From Cobetia amphilecti (GTDB taxonomy: Bacteria; Pseudomonadota; Gammaproteobacteria; Pseudomonadales; Halomonadaceae): DNA of 64,000 nucleotides. The translations under genes were made by a program, and so were the position numbers. This document shows positions 8,640 to 16,850 of the stretch, piece after piece (the first letter of the stretch is position 1; every line of letters starts with the position of its first letter). The DNA lies in contig NZ_CP084115.1 of the NCBI RefSeq assembly GCF_020217465.1, forward strand, positions 496,001 to 560,000. Reading direction: 5' to 3'. Below the pieces are notes generated by a model. It made no database searches. It was not told where the DNA came from and saw only the letters and a list, made by a program, of their open reading frames with translations.

Positions 8640-8676
8640 GAAAGTGGTGCGTGCTCCCTGACCGCGCACCACTTTC
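8640..8676 (+). promoter_or_regulatory. Long hairpin in the fds leader
   Basis: A perfect 12-bp stem (GAAAGTGGTGCG at 8640-8651, complement at 8665-8676) with a 13-nt loop, ending 77 nt before the fdsGB start and not followed by a T-tract. It may be a leader structure controlling the operon, for example an attenuation or protein-binding element (inference). Confidence 0.5.
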
Positions 8677-8753
8677 GCGCCCGAGACTTCACTCCTCGCG
8701 CGATACGCCAGTCCTTGCCTGCTCCTGCCCAATAACAACACCGTGGTGCCGCC

Positions 8754-10517
8754 ATGACGCCTGAGACCCTGACCGAGCCGACACCTGTCGCTCGCCGCCG
8801 TTCGCGCAGCCAGTTGCGCGGCCGTCCGCTGGATGCCGAGGCCTGGGCCGAGGTACAGCGCCTGCTGGGCGATGCCCCGGCGCAGCGTGACCTTCTGCTC
8901 GAATATCTGCATGTGCTCAATGATGAGGTCGGCTACCTGACACTGGCCCATCTGCGCGCGCTGGCCGAGTGGATGCGCCTGCCGATGGCCGAGGTCTACG
9001 AGACGGCCACCTTCTATGCCCACTTCACCGTGGTTCGCGATGGCGAGACGCCGCCCGCGGCGCTGACCGTGCGCGTCTGTGATTCGCTGTCCTGCCAGCT
9101 GGCCGGCTCCGAGGCCTTGCGCGCCGGTCTCGCCTCGGGGCTGGACCCCGAACAGGTGCGCGTGCTGCGTGCGCCCTGCATGGGGCGCTGCGACAGTGCG
9201 CCGGTGGCGGAGGTCGGGCATTACCATCTCGGCCACGCCAGCGTGCAAGGCGTCACGGCGGCGATTGCCGAAGGCCATGTGCATGCCGCGCCGGCAGCGA
9301 GTCTCGACTATCCGCGGCTGGCGGAATATCGCGCCAGTGGTGGCTATGGGCTGCTCGCCGCGCTGGATGGCGGTGAGGTCAGCATCGAGGACCTGGCGCA
9401 GATGATCGAGCAGGCCGGTCTGCGTGGCCTGGGCGGGGCGGGCTTCCCGACGTTTCGCAAGTGGGGCTTCGTGCGTGCCGAGGCGAGGCCGCGCTATTGC
9501 GTGATCAATGCCGATGAAGGCGAGCCCGGCACCTTCAAGGACCGCTGCTATCTGGAGCGTGAGCCGCACACCTTCCTCGAGGGCGCGCTGGCCAGTGCGC
9601 ATGCCATCGAGGCCGAGGCGCTCTACCTCTATCTGCGCGACGAATACCCGACCCTGAATGAGGTGCTGCGCGAGTGCATCGCGGAGCTGGAAGCCGCAGG
9701 CCTCGTCGCGCCGGGCTATATCCAGCTGCGGCGTGGCGCCGGCGCCTATATCTGTGGCGAGGAATCGGCACTGATCGAGTCGCTGGAAGGCAAGCCCGGC
9801 AAGCCGCGTCAGCGGCCGCCCTTCGTGGCGCAATGTGGCTTGTTCGGTCGCCCGACCCTGGTCAACAACGTCGAGACGGTCTATTGGATCGCGCGGCTCC
9901 ATCGCGAAGGCCATGACCACTACGTCGCGGCCGGCCGTCAGGGACGTCAGGGGCTGCGCAGCTTCTCGCTCTCCGGGCGCGTCAGACGCCCGGGCATGTA
10001 TCTGGCACCGGCCGGCATCACGCTCAGCGAGCTGGTCGAGGAATATGGCGGCGGCATGGCCGACGGCCATCGTCTGCGTGCCTATCTGCCCGGCGGCGCC
10101 TCCGGCGGCATTCTGCCGGCCAGCAAGGCGGACCTGCCGCTGGATTTTGACACCCTGCAGGCCCACGGCTGCTTCATCGGCTCGGCCGCGGTGGTGGTGC
10201 TGTCGGATAAGGACGATCTGGCAGCGGTGGCGCGCAATCTGATGAGCTTCTTCATGGACGAGTCCTGCGGCCAGTGCACGCCGTGTCGTGTCGGCACGCG
10301 TCAGATGCTGGCGGCGCTCAGCGGCGATGAGTGGGATGAGACGCTACTGACGCGCTTGTCGCAGGTGATGATGGACGCCTCGATCTGTGGGCTCGGTCAG
10401 GCCGCGCCCAATCCGGTGCTCGGCCTGCTCAAGGACTTCCGGGAGACCCTCGCCAGCAGCGGGGTGCGCTTGATCGCCACGAGCCATGCGGCTGACGCCA
10501 CGGGAGGTGAGGCATGA
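8754..10517 (+). CDS. fdsB: NAD-dependent formate dehydrogenase, fused gamma-beta (NuoE-NuoF-like) subunit
   Basis: Diaphorase part of a soluble Mo formate dehydrogenase. Residues about 30-180 form a NuoE/FdsG-like thioredoxin-fold [2Fe-2S] domain (CDSLSC ... APCMGRCD). The rest is NuoF/FdsB-like: FMN site GLGGAGFPTFRKW, NADH region DEGEPGTFKDRC, and a [4Fe-4S] motif SCGQCTPCRVGTR with a downstream Cys (SICGLG). It takes electrons from FdsA and reduces NAD+. 587 residues match a G-B fusion rather than separate genes. No good ribosome site precedes ATG 8754. It overlaps fdsA by ATGA. In this neighbourhood the formate probably comes from PurU-released one-carbon units. Confidence 0.9.
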   Translation: MTPETLTEPTPVARRRSRSQLRGRPLDAEAWAEVQRLLGDAPAQRDLLLEYLHVLNDEVGYLTLAHLRALAEWMRLPMAEVYETATFYAHFTVVRDGETPPAALTVRVCDSLSCQLAGSEALRAGLASGLDPEQVRVLRAPCMGRCDSAPVAEVGHYHLGHASVQGVTAAIAEGHVHAAPAASLDYPRLAEYRASGGYGLLAALDGGEVSIEDLAQMIEQAGLRGLGGAGFPTFRKWGFVRAEARPRYCVINADEGEPGTFKDRCYLEREPHTFLEGALASAHAIEAEALYLYLRDEYPTLNEVLRECIAELEAAGLVAPGYIQLRRGAGAYICGEESALIESLEGKPGKPRQRPPFVAQCGLFGRPTLVNNVETVYWIARLHREGHDHYVAAGRQGRQGLRSFSLSGRVRRPGMYLAPAGITLSELVEEYGGGMADGHRLRAYLPGGASGGILPASKADLPLDFDTLQAHGCFIGSAAVVVLSDKDDLAAVARNLMSFFMDESCGQCTPCRVGTRQMLAALSGDEWDETLLTRLSQVMMDASICGLGQAAPNPVLGLLKDFRETLASSGVRLIATSHAADATGGEA

Positions 10518-13500
10518 ATGCGCTGACAGGGTTGGGCAACTCATCCTCGGATGATCAGCCGCTGCGCGAGGATGGCTTCACCATCACGCTGGATGGTGCG
10601 GAGGTGACGGCCTATCCCGGCGAGACGCTATGGAAGATCGCCAAGCGTGCCGGTGAGACGATTCCCCATCTCTGCTACAGCGAAGCGCCGGATTATCGCG
10701 GCGATGGCAACTGTCGCGCCTGCATGGTCGAGATCGATGGCGAGCGCACTCTCGCCGCCAGCTGTATCCGCGAGGCGCGGGCGGGCATGGTGGTGCGCAG
10801 TGCCAGCTCACGGCGTGCCGGCGAGGCGCGTGCGATGGTGGTGGAGCTGCTCGCCGCCGATATGCCCGCCGAGGCGCACAACCCCGATGTCAGCAGCCAC
10901 TTCATGGCGATGGCCGAGCTGCTGGCGGTGGATGTCGGGCGCGCTCGCGAGACCCTGTGCGGCGCCCGCGAGACGGTCCGCGAGTGGCTGGGGGATACGG
11001 TGGAGGAGTGGTTGCCGACGCAGGCCAGCGCTCTCGATCACTCCCATACCGCGATGGCGGTCAATCATGATGCCTGCATCAGCTGCGGCCTGTGCGTGCG
11101 CGCCTGTCGCGAGGTACAGGTCAATGACGTGATCGGGCTGGCGGGGCGCGGCAGCAATACGCGCATCGTGTTCGATCTCGAGGACCCGATGGGCGACAGC
11201 ACCTGCGTCGCCTGCGGCGAGTGCGTGCAGGCCTGCCCGACCGGCGCCCTGATGCCTGCCGCCCAGGTGGATGAGCAGGGCTTCGGCGACAGCGCCGCCG
11301 TCGATGAGCGCGTCGCCTCCATCTGCCCGTACTGCGGCGTGGGCTGTCAGCTGGAGTATCAGGTCAGTCGCGGCAGCGGCGAGGCGTTGAGTGTCGAGGG
11401 CCAGCCGGTCGCGACCCTGGCGGATGCCCAGCAGGGCATGGCGGACGGCGACTCCCTCAAGACTGACAAGCGCCGACAGCGCGTCGCGGATACGCGGCTG
11501 GACAACATCATCGCGGTCAGTGGCCGCGACGGGCCCTCCAACCACGGCCGGCTGTGCGTGAAGGGGCGCTTCGGCTTCGATTATCCGCGCCATCCGGAGC
11601 GTCTGATCCGCCCCCTGATCCGCCGTGACGGCGTAGCCAAGGGGCTGGATGCGAACTTTGACCCCGCCCACCCGCTGACCCACTTCCGTGAGGCCAGCTG
11701 GGACGAGGCCCTCGAGGTCGCGGCCGAGGGGCTCATGCGCCTCAAGCGCGCGCATGGCCCCGACAGCCTGGCGGGCTTCGGCAGCGCCAAGTGCACCAAC
11801 GAGGAGGCGTGGCTGTTCCAGAAGCTGGTGCGCACCGGCTTCGGCTCCAACCATGTCGATCACTGTACGCGTCTGTGTCATGCAAGTTCGGTGGCGGCGC
11901 TGATGGAAGGCGTCGGCTCGGGCGGCGTGAGCGCCTCCTTCATGCAGGCCGAGCAGTCCGATCTGATCGTGCTGACCGGCTGCAACCCGGGCGTCAATCA
12001 TCCGGTGGCGGCGACCTTCTTCAAGCGCGCCGCCAAGCGTGGCACACGCATCGTGGTGATCGACCCGCGTGCGCTGGCGCTGCGTCGTCAGGCGCATCGC
12101 TCGATCCAGTTCACGCCGGGGGCGGACGTGGCGCTGTTCAATGCCATGCTCAACGTCATCATCAGCGAGGGGCTGGCCAATCAGGCCTATATCGAGGCAC
12201 ACACCGAGGACTTCGCCGCGCTGGCGGAGCATGTCGCGGCGCTGACGCCGGAGGCGATGTCGCCGCTGTGTGGCGTGGCGGCAGAAGAGATTCGCGCCGT
12301 GGCCCGCGAGTACGCGACCGCCAGGCGCGCGATGATCTTCTGGGGCATGGGCATCTCGCAGCACACCCACGGCACCGACAACGCGCGTTGCCTGATCGCG
12401 CTGGCGCTGGTGTGTGGTCATGTCGGGCGTGAAGGCACCGGCCTGCACCCGCTGCGCGGTCAGAACAATGTCCAGGGTGCCTCGGATGCCGGGATGATTC
12501 CGATGGTGTTCCCCGACTATCAGCCGGTGGGCGACACGGCGGCGCGCGAGCGGCTGGAAGCGCTGTGGCAGACCCCGCTCTCGGCGACGCCGGGCCTGAC
12601 GGTGGTGGAGATCATGCACGCCATCCACGCCGATCAGATCCGCGGCATGTACATTCTCGGCGAGAATCCGGCGATGTCGGACCCGGATCTCGAGCATGCG
12701 CGCAGCGCGCTGGCGCATCTGGAGCACCTGGTGGTGCAGGACATCTTCGTCACCGAGACGGCACAGTTCGCCGATGTGGTGCTGCCTTCGTACGCCTGGC
12801 CGGAGAAGGACGGCAGCGTCACCAATACCAACCGGCAGGTGCAGCGTGGCCGGGCGGCACTGCGCGCCCCGGGCGAGGCCAAGCCGGACTGGTGGATCAC
12901 CCAGCAGCTGGCGCGGCGCATGGGGCTTGACTGGGATTACGCCGGGCCGGAGGAGATCTACGCCGAGATGCAAAAAGGCATGGATTCCCTCGACAACATC
13001 GACTGGGCGCGGCTGTCCGAGGAGAACTCGGTGACCTATCCGTGCCTGACGCCGGGGGGCGAGGGCGAGGATGTGGTATTCGGCGAGGGCTTCCCGCGCG
13101 CCAGCGGCCGTGCCCGCTTCGTACCGACCTGGCCCACGCCGCCGGATGAGACGCTGGATGACGACTATCCGACGGTGTTGACCACCGGCCGTCAGCTCGA
13201 ACACTGGCATACCGGCTCGATGACGCGCCGCGCGGCGGTACTCGACAATCTCGAGCCGGCCGCCGTGGCCACGCTCAATCCGGTGGAGCTGGAGCGCCTG
13301 AGTATCACGCCGGGCGAGCCGCTCTCGATCACCACGCGACGTGGCCAGATCACCCTCGCTACCCGCGCCGATCCGCTGACGCCGGCCGGCATGGTCTTCG
13401 TGCCATTCTGCTACGCCGAAGCCGCCGCCAACCTGTTGACCAATCCGGCGCTCGATCCGGTGGGCAAGATTCCCGAGTTCAAGTACGCCGCCTGCCGTCT

Positions 13501-13540
13501 GGCCAGAGCCGAACCCGCCTCGGCGGGTGTGGAGAGCTGA
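10514..13540 (+). CDS. fdsA: NAD-dependent formate dehydrogenase alpha (catalytic, molybdenum) subunit
   Basis: 1008 residues. An N-terminal NuoG-like [2Fe-2S] domain (CYSEAPDYRGDGNCRAC) is followed by two [4Fe-4S] motifs (CISCGLCVRACREVQ from about 188, CVACGECVQACPTGAL about 231), a proximal cluster CPYCGVGC (about 272), and a molybdopterin domain. The Mo ligand is Cys (HCTRLCHASS, second Cys about 455), not selenocysteine. The C-terminal domain binds the bis-MGD cofactor. It oxidises formate to CO2 in the cytoplasm with the fused FdsGB. GGAGG lies before the ATG within the previous gene's end. The usual fdhD/fdsC and fdsD companions are not downstream, so maturation factors must be elsewhere. 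Confidence 0.92.
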   Translation: MNALTGLGNSSSDDQPLREDGFTITLDGAEVTAYPGETLWKIAKRAGETIPHLCYSEAPDYRGDGNCRACMVEIDGERTLAASCIREARAGMVVRSASSRRAGEARAMVVELLAADMPAEAHNPDVSSHFMAMAELLAVDVGRARETLCGARETVREWLGDTVEEWLPTQASALDHSHTAMAVNHDACISCGLCVRACREVQVNDVIGLAGRGSNTRIVFDLEDPMGDSTCVACGECVQACPTGALMPAAQVDEQGFGDSAAVDERVASICPYCGVGCQLEYQVSRGSGEALSVEGQPVATLADAQQGMADGDSLKTDKRRQRVADTRLDNIIAVSGRDGPSNHGRLCVKGRFGFDYPRHPERLIRPLIRRDGVAKGLDANFDPAHPLTHFREASWDEALEVAAEGLMRLKRAHGPDSLAGFGSAKCTNEEAWLFQKLVRTGFGSNHVDHCTRLCHASSVAALMEGVGSGGVSASFMQAEQSDLIVLTGCNPGVNHPVAATFFKRAAKRGTRIVVIDPRALALRRQAHRSIQFTPGADVALFNAMLNVIISEGLANQAYIEAHTEDFAALAEHVAALTPEAMSPLCGVAAEEIRAVAREYATARRAMIFWGMGISQHTHGTDNARCLIALALVCGHVGREGTGLHPLRGQNNVQGASDAGMIPMVFPDYQPVGDTAARERLEALWQTPLSATPGLTVVEIMHAIHADQIRGMYILGENPAMSDPDLEHARSALAHLEHLVVQDIFVTETAQFADVVLPSYAWPEKDGSVTNTNRQVQRGRAALRAPGEAKPDWWITQQLARRMGLDWDYAGPEEIYAEMQKGMDSLDNIDWARLSEENSVTYPCLTPGGEGEDVVFGEGFPRASGRARFVPTWPTPPDETLDDDYPTVLTTGRQLEHWHTGSMTRRAAVLDNLEPAAVATLNPVELERLSITPGEPLSITTRRGQITLATRADPLTPAGMVFVPFCYAEAAANLLTNPALDPVGKIPEFKYAACRLARAEPASAGVES

Positions 13541-13541
13541 A

Positions 13542-13595
13542 GCAGACATGTGAGGCGGACATGGCAAGCGGGCTGGACCGAGCGGATAGATCGAG
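13542..13595. repeat. Degenerate 13-14-bp direct repeats just past fdsA
   Basis: Four imperfect units (13542, 13555, 13568, 13582) beginning GCRGRC/GCGG right after the fdsA stop. More decayed than the other gene-end repeats here. Confidence 0.45.
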
Positions 13596-13801
13596 GCAAT
13601 AGACCGCAACCGAGCCAGACGCGCCTGACGCAAATGCCTACGCCAGTGGCGTGGGCAGGCACGCAGAGGGCGCCCCGGTCTGACCAGAATGTCGGAGACA
13701 GCCCGTCGTGCATTTCGGCTATCCTCAGAAAGGCTATGCTCAGAACAGAGTGGGTCAATACCAATGACAATGCCCGCCGTCAGCGAGCAAGGAGAATGAC
13801 G

Positions 13802-14041
13802 ATGATGATCGTGGAGCTGATTGATCACGAAGACTTTCGTGAGCGGCTGGTGGCGCTGGGCGTGCAGATTTCCGAGCATGCCTGCGCGGATACCTGCGCG
13901 CGCATGGCACTCAGAAAGCATGCCGAGGTGGGCGTGCCGGGCCTGCAGGAACTGGTGCGCGAGCTGGTGATGCACTCCGATATCCTGCTGCCGTCGGTGC
14001 GCCAGGCGCTGGACAAGTATCTGCTGCCGGGACTGCGCTAG
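13802..14041 (+). CDS. Small hypothetical protein downstream of fdsA
   Basis: About 79 residues (MMIVELIDHEDFRERLVALG ... LPSVRQALDKYLLPGLR), mostly helical, with two Cys in ACADTCARM. AGGAG at 13790-13794 is 7 nt before ATG 13802; an upstream ATG at 13796 would be too close. A terminator follows. It occupies the place where fdsD often lies, but I do not see the FdsD sequence pattern, and 260 bp separate it from fdsA. I do not recognise a family and give no function. Confidence 0.6.
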   Translation: MMIVELIDHEDFRERLVALGVQISEHACADTCARMALRKHAEVGVPGLQELVRELVMHSDILLPSVRQALDKYLLPGLR

Positions 14042-14097
14042 GCGCGGCACTCCTGAAAGATTGCGCGCCGCGCGCTGACACTGATTGCCAGATGAAC

Positions 14098-14127
14098 AAA
14101 AGGGCCTGTCGACTGACAGGCCCTTTT
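14098..14127 (+). terminator. Intrinsic terminator between convergent genes
   Basis: AAAAGGGCCTGTC, loop GACT, GACAGGCCCTTTT. Symmetric A/T flanks suit both the small gene on plus and the BCCT gene ending at 14169 on minus. Confidence 0.88.
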
Positions 14128-14168
14128 GCGTGGGTGCTCACTCGCCTCTTTTCACTGCGCGCAGTGGC

Positions 14169-15749
14169 TCAGGTCGCTGCGTTGGCGCGATCGTATTCGC
14201 GCTTCTCCCAGCGCAGACCGCGGAACAGCGAGAAGCACATCACCAGCAGCACCACCGTGAAGGGCAGTCCCGTGGAGATGGCGCCCGCCTGCAGCGCACT
14301 CAGTGCGGTGCTGCCGCCGCCATACAGCAGGGCACAGGCGATCAGGCCGCCGGCCGCTGCCCAGAAGATGCGCTGGCGCGTCGGAGCATCCTGCTTGCCA
14401 CCGGCGGTGATGGAATCGATCACCAGCGAGCCGGAGTCGGAGGAGGTCACAAAGAACACCAGCACCAGCACGATGGCGACGCAGGAGGTGATGGAGGACA
14501 GCGGCAGGCTGTCGAACATCTGGAACATGGCCATCGAGGGAGTGTCGATGCCCTGGGCCAGCTCGCTGCCGGCGGCTCGTGCCTCTTCCAGTGCGGTGCC
14601 GCCGAAGACGGTCATCCACACGATGGTGACCAGGGTCGGTACCACCAGCACGGCGGTGACGAATTCGCGCACGCTGCGTCCGCGCGAGATACGCGCGATG
14701 AACATGCCGACGAACGGCGACCAGGAAATCCACCAGGCCCAGTAGAAGATGGTCCAGCTATGGAACCAGCCTTCGTCGGGGCGATCGATCCAGTTGGAGA
14801 GCGGCAGCAGATATTCCAGATAGCCGACGCTGGTGGTGCCGAGTCCGGTGATGATGTCCATGGTCGGGCCGACGATGAACAGGAACACCACCAGCAGCGC
14901 GGCCAGCATCATGTTGAGATTGGAGAGGCGTTTGACGCCGCCATCCAGGCCGCGACTCACCGAGTAGATGGCCGCGAGCGTGACCGCCACGATCACGCCG
15001 ATCTGACTGACCAGCCCATCGCCGATGCCGAACAGATGGTCCAGCCCCGAGGCCGCCTGTGCCGCGCCCAGCCCCAGAGAGGTGGCAAGGCCGAACAGGG
15101 TGGCGAGCACCGCGACGATATCGATGATATGGCCGCTCCAGCCCCATACACGTTCACCCAGCAAGGGGTAGAACACCGAGCGCAGCGTCAGCGGCAGGCC
15201 CTTGTTGTAGGCGAAGAAGGCCAGCGACAGGCCGATCACGGCATACATGGCCCACGGGTGAAGCCCATAGTGGAAGACGGTGGCCGAGAGTGCCGCCGTT
15301 GCGCCTTCCGGCGTACGCGGTGGTGCGTTCAGTGGCGTGCCGGACCAGTCGGTGTAGTACGCCACTGGCTCGGCGACCCCCCAGAACATCAGGCCGGTGC
15401 CCATGCCGGCCGCGAACAGCATCGCGAACCAGGCCATCCGGCTGAATTCCGGCTTGGCGTCGCGTCCGCCCAGACGCAGGCGGCTGACCGGGTGCAGGAC
15501 CAGCAGTAGGCAGAACAGGATGAAGAAGTTGCTGGAGAGCATGAACAGCCAATCACCATGGGTGATGGACCATGCCTTGGCGCCGCCCAGTGCCGACTCG
15601 GCCGACTCGGGCATCAGCAGCGTGAACAGGATGAAGCCTACGATCAGCAGCGCACTGATGGTGAAGACCGGCTTGTGGACATCCAGCCCGAGTCGCTGAA
15701 CATTGTCCTGACCGATCTGGTAATCCGTCACATACGGATTCGATGACAT
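14169..15749 (-). CDS. BCCT family betaine/choline/carnitine transporter (copy 2)
   Basis: 526 residues from ATG 15749, which has GAGGTAACTCC before it; a longer frame reaching 15869 lacks support. It begins with MSSNPYVTDYQIGQDNVQ, nearly the same as copy 1, and keeps GMGTGLMFWGVAEP and WAWWISWSPFVGMFIARISR. The position of the second Ile in the GMGIG motif of copy 1 is Thr here (GMGTG), a residue next to the Na+/substrate path in BCCT carriers, so coupling or substrate range may differ (inference). The two copies bracket the formate dehydrogenase operon in the same orientation, which points to duplication. Confidence 0.9.
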   Translation of the reverse strand: MSSNPYVTDYQIGQDNVQRLGLDVHKPVFTISALLIVGFILFTLLMPESAESALGGAKAWSITHGDWLFMLSSNFFILFCLLLVLHPVSRLRLGGRDAKPEFSRMAWFAMLFAAGMGTGLMFWGVAEPVAYYTDWSGTPLNAPPRTPEGATAALSATVFHYGLHPWAMYAVIGLSLAFFAYNKGLPLTLRSVFYPLLGERVWGWSGHIIDIVAVLATLFGLATSLGLGAAQAASGLDHLFGIGDGLVSQIGVIVAVTLAAIYSVSRGLDGGVKRLSNLNMMLAALLVVFLFIVGPTMDIITGLGTTSVGYLEYLLPLSNWIDRPDEGWFHSWTIFYWAWWISWSPFVGMFIARISRGRSVREFVTAVLVVPTLVTIVWMTVFGGTALEEARAAGSELAQGIDTPSMAMFQMFDSLPLSSITSCVAIVLVLVFFVTSSDSGSLVIDSITAGGKQDAPTRQRIFWAAAGGLIACALLYGGGSTALSALQAGAISTGLPFTVVLLVMCFSLFRGLRWEKREYDRANAAT

Positions 15750-15981
15750 GGAGTTACCTCGTATGTTTTCTTTCGATAGCCGCTCCTGTGGGCATCTCGA
15801 GTCAGAATGAGGGACCTTGTCCCGCCTGGTGGAAGCGTTCAGACCTTGGTCTGAAGCCTTGTGCAACATGCGCCTTTCTGCCAGTTGCAGGTGGTGGCGT
15901 CAAACCTTGAGCCATCCTTGTCGTGCGCTGAAAGGCATTGATTGTATTAAGGTTTATGGATTTCCTATCCGTGCCGGAAAG

Positions 15982-16611
15982 TCATTCGGGGCGCTGTAAA
16001 CTGAACAGGCTATCCGTGCGTGCATAGTCACTGCCGGCCATGCGCCCGATGGCACGCAGCACCTCATTGTCGACATGCCGCCCATCCCAGACCGCTGCGT
16101 CGGCATGCATCACCACCACCTCGGCCAGCACCAGTGAACCGGCCAGCGGCTGATCACCGAACGAGATGATGTCGCGCAGTCGACAGCCGAAGGCGATCGG
16201 GGCGCCCTCCACGCGCGGGACCGCAAGCGGCGGCATGGCCACCTTGTTCAGGCCCGCGTGGGTGAACTCATCCTCGTCGGCGGCGAGACTGGCGCTGGTG
16301 AGATTGAGCGCCTCGCTCATCGCCTCGCCACCGATGTGAATGACGCATTCCGCGACCTGCCCGAGGTTGTTGAGGGTGTCCTTGGTCTTGCCTTCGCCAT
16401 TGCGCAGCGGGCTGAAGGCGAGCACCGGCGGATTGATGCTGGCGATGGTGAAGAACGAGAAGGGCGCGAGGTTGGTGTTGCCTGCCGCATCGATGGTCGA
16501 GACCCAGGCGATCGGCCGGGGCGCGATGCTGCCCGAGAACAGGCGATAGAGGATGCCTGCGGGAAGCTGGTCGGCGGCGATGAGGGAATGCGTGGTCGAG
16601 GAGGCAGTCAT
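15982..16611 (-). CDS. Flavin reductase (FMN-binding split-barrel) family protein
   Basis: About 209 residues from ATG 16611 (MTASSTTHSLIAADQL). The motif SGSIAPRPIAWVSTIDAAGN followed by TNLAPFSFFTIASINPPVLA is characteristic of the flavin reductase-like FMN-binding family (DUF447/HpaC-like). Such proteins bind FMN and act as flavin reductases or flavoprotein esterase-like proteins; the substrate is unknown. A start at 16653 would extend the protein by 14 residues read from the tandem repeat and is less likely. No clear partner gene is next to it. Confidence 0.8.
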   Translation of the reverse strand: MTASSTTHSLIAADQLPAGILYRLFSGSIAPRPIAWVSTIDAAGNTNLAPFSFFTIASINPPVLAFSPLRNGEGKTKDTLNNLGQVAECVIHIGGEAMSEALNLTSASLAADEDEFTHAGLNKVAMPPLAVPRVEGAPIAFGCRLRDIISFGDQPLAGSLVLAEVVVMHADAAVWDGRHVDNEVLRAIGRMAGSDYARTDSLFSLQRPE

Positions 16612-16626
16612 GGTAGGGCTCTCGTT

Positions 16627-16696
16627 GCAGGGCTGTTGTTGTAGAGCTGTCATTGCAGAGCTGTAGCTGTAGAGCTGTCATCGCAGAGCTGTCATC
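16627..16696. repeat. Five 14-bp direct tandem units upstream of the flavin reductase gene
   Basis: Units at 16627, 16641, 16655, 16669 and 16683 with core GYAGAGCTGTCATY. They lie between 16 and 85 bp before the start codon, so they cover the likely leader or promoter region. Confidence 0.88.
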
Positions 16697-16799
16697 GCAA
16701 AGCGGGCGTTTCAGGGCATGGCTCTCGACCCGCTCAGGCAGCATGTCGCACGGCCCTGACATTGGAGAGAGTGTGAGCCCGCCAGGCCCAGAGCCCGAT

Positions 16800-16850
16800 A
16801 AGCCAAGAGACCCGGCAAGCCAAGAGACCCGGCAAGCCAAGAGACCGCTA
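16800..16850. repeat. Three 17-bp direct tandem units
   Basis: Units 16800-16816 and 16817-16833 are identical (AAGCCAAGAGACCCGGC); the third at 16834-16850 differs only at its end. No spacers between units, so not a CRISPR. Confidence 0.92.

Larger units (their letters stand above)
8334..8753. other. Divergent regulatory region between BCCT copy 1 and the formate dehydrogenase operon
   Basis: 420 bp without a supported gene. It holds an 18-bp inverted repeat and a long hairpin on the fds side (listed separately). No element matching the 35-bp nhaC/glyA operator was found here. Confidence 0.6.

Noticed and set aside
11861-11884. Selenocysteine in the formate dehydrogenase active site
   Set aside because: The codon is TGT (Cys) and there is no in-frame TGA or SECIS need.
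13802-14041. Formate dehydrogenase delta subunit FdsD
   Set aside because: Size is right, but the sequence lacks the typical FdsD N-terminal helix pattern and the gene is not coupled to fdsA.
10808-14050. 1080-codon open frame on the minus strand opposite fdsA
   Set aside because: Shadow frame of GC-rich coding DNA; the plus strand carries intact Fe-S and molybdopterin motifs, and the minus frame gives His/Arg/Ala-rich sequence with no domain and no ribosome site.
15750-15869. 40-residue N-terminal extension of BCCT copy 2
   Set aside because: GAGG sits before ATG 15749, and the start there matches the N-terminus of copy 1.
16627-16850. CRISPR array
   Set aside because: Repeats are 14 or 17 bp, directly joined without spacers, and no cas genes are present.
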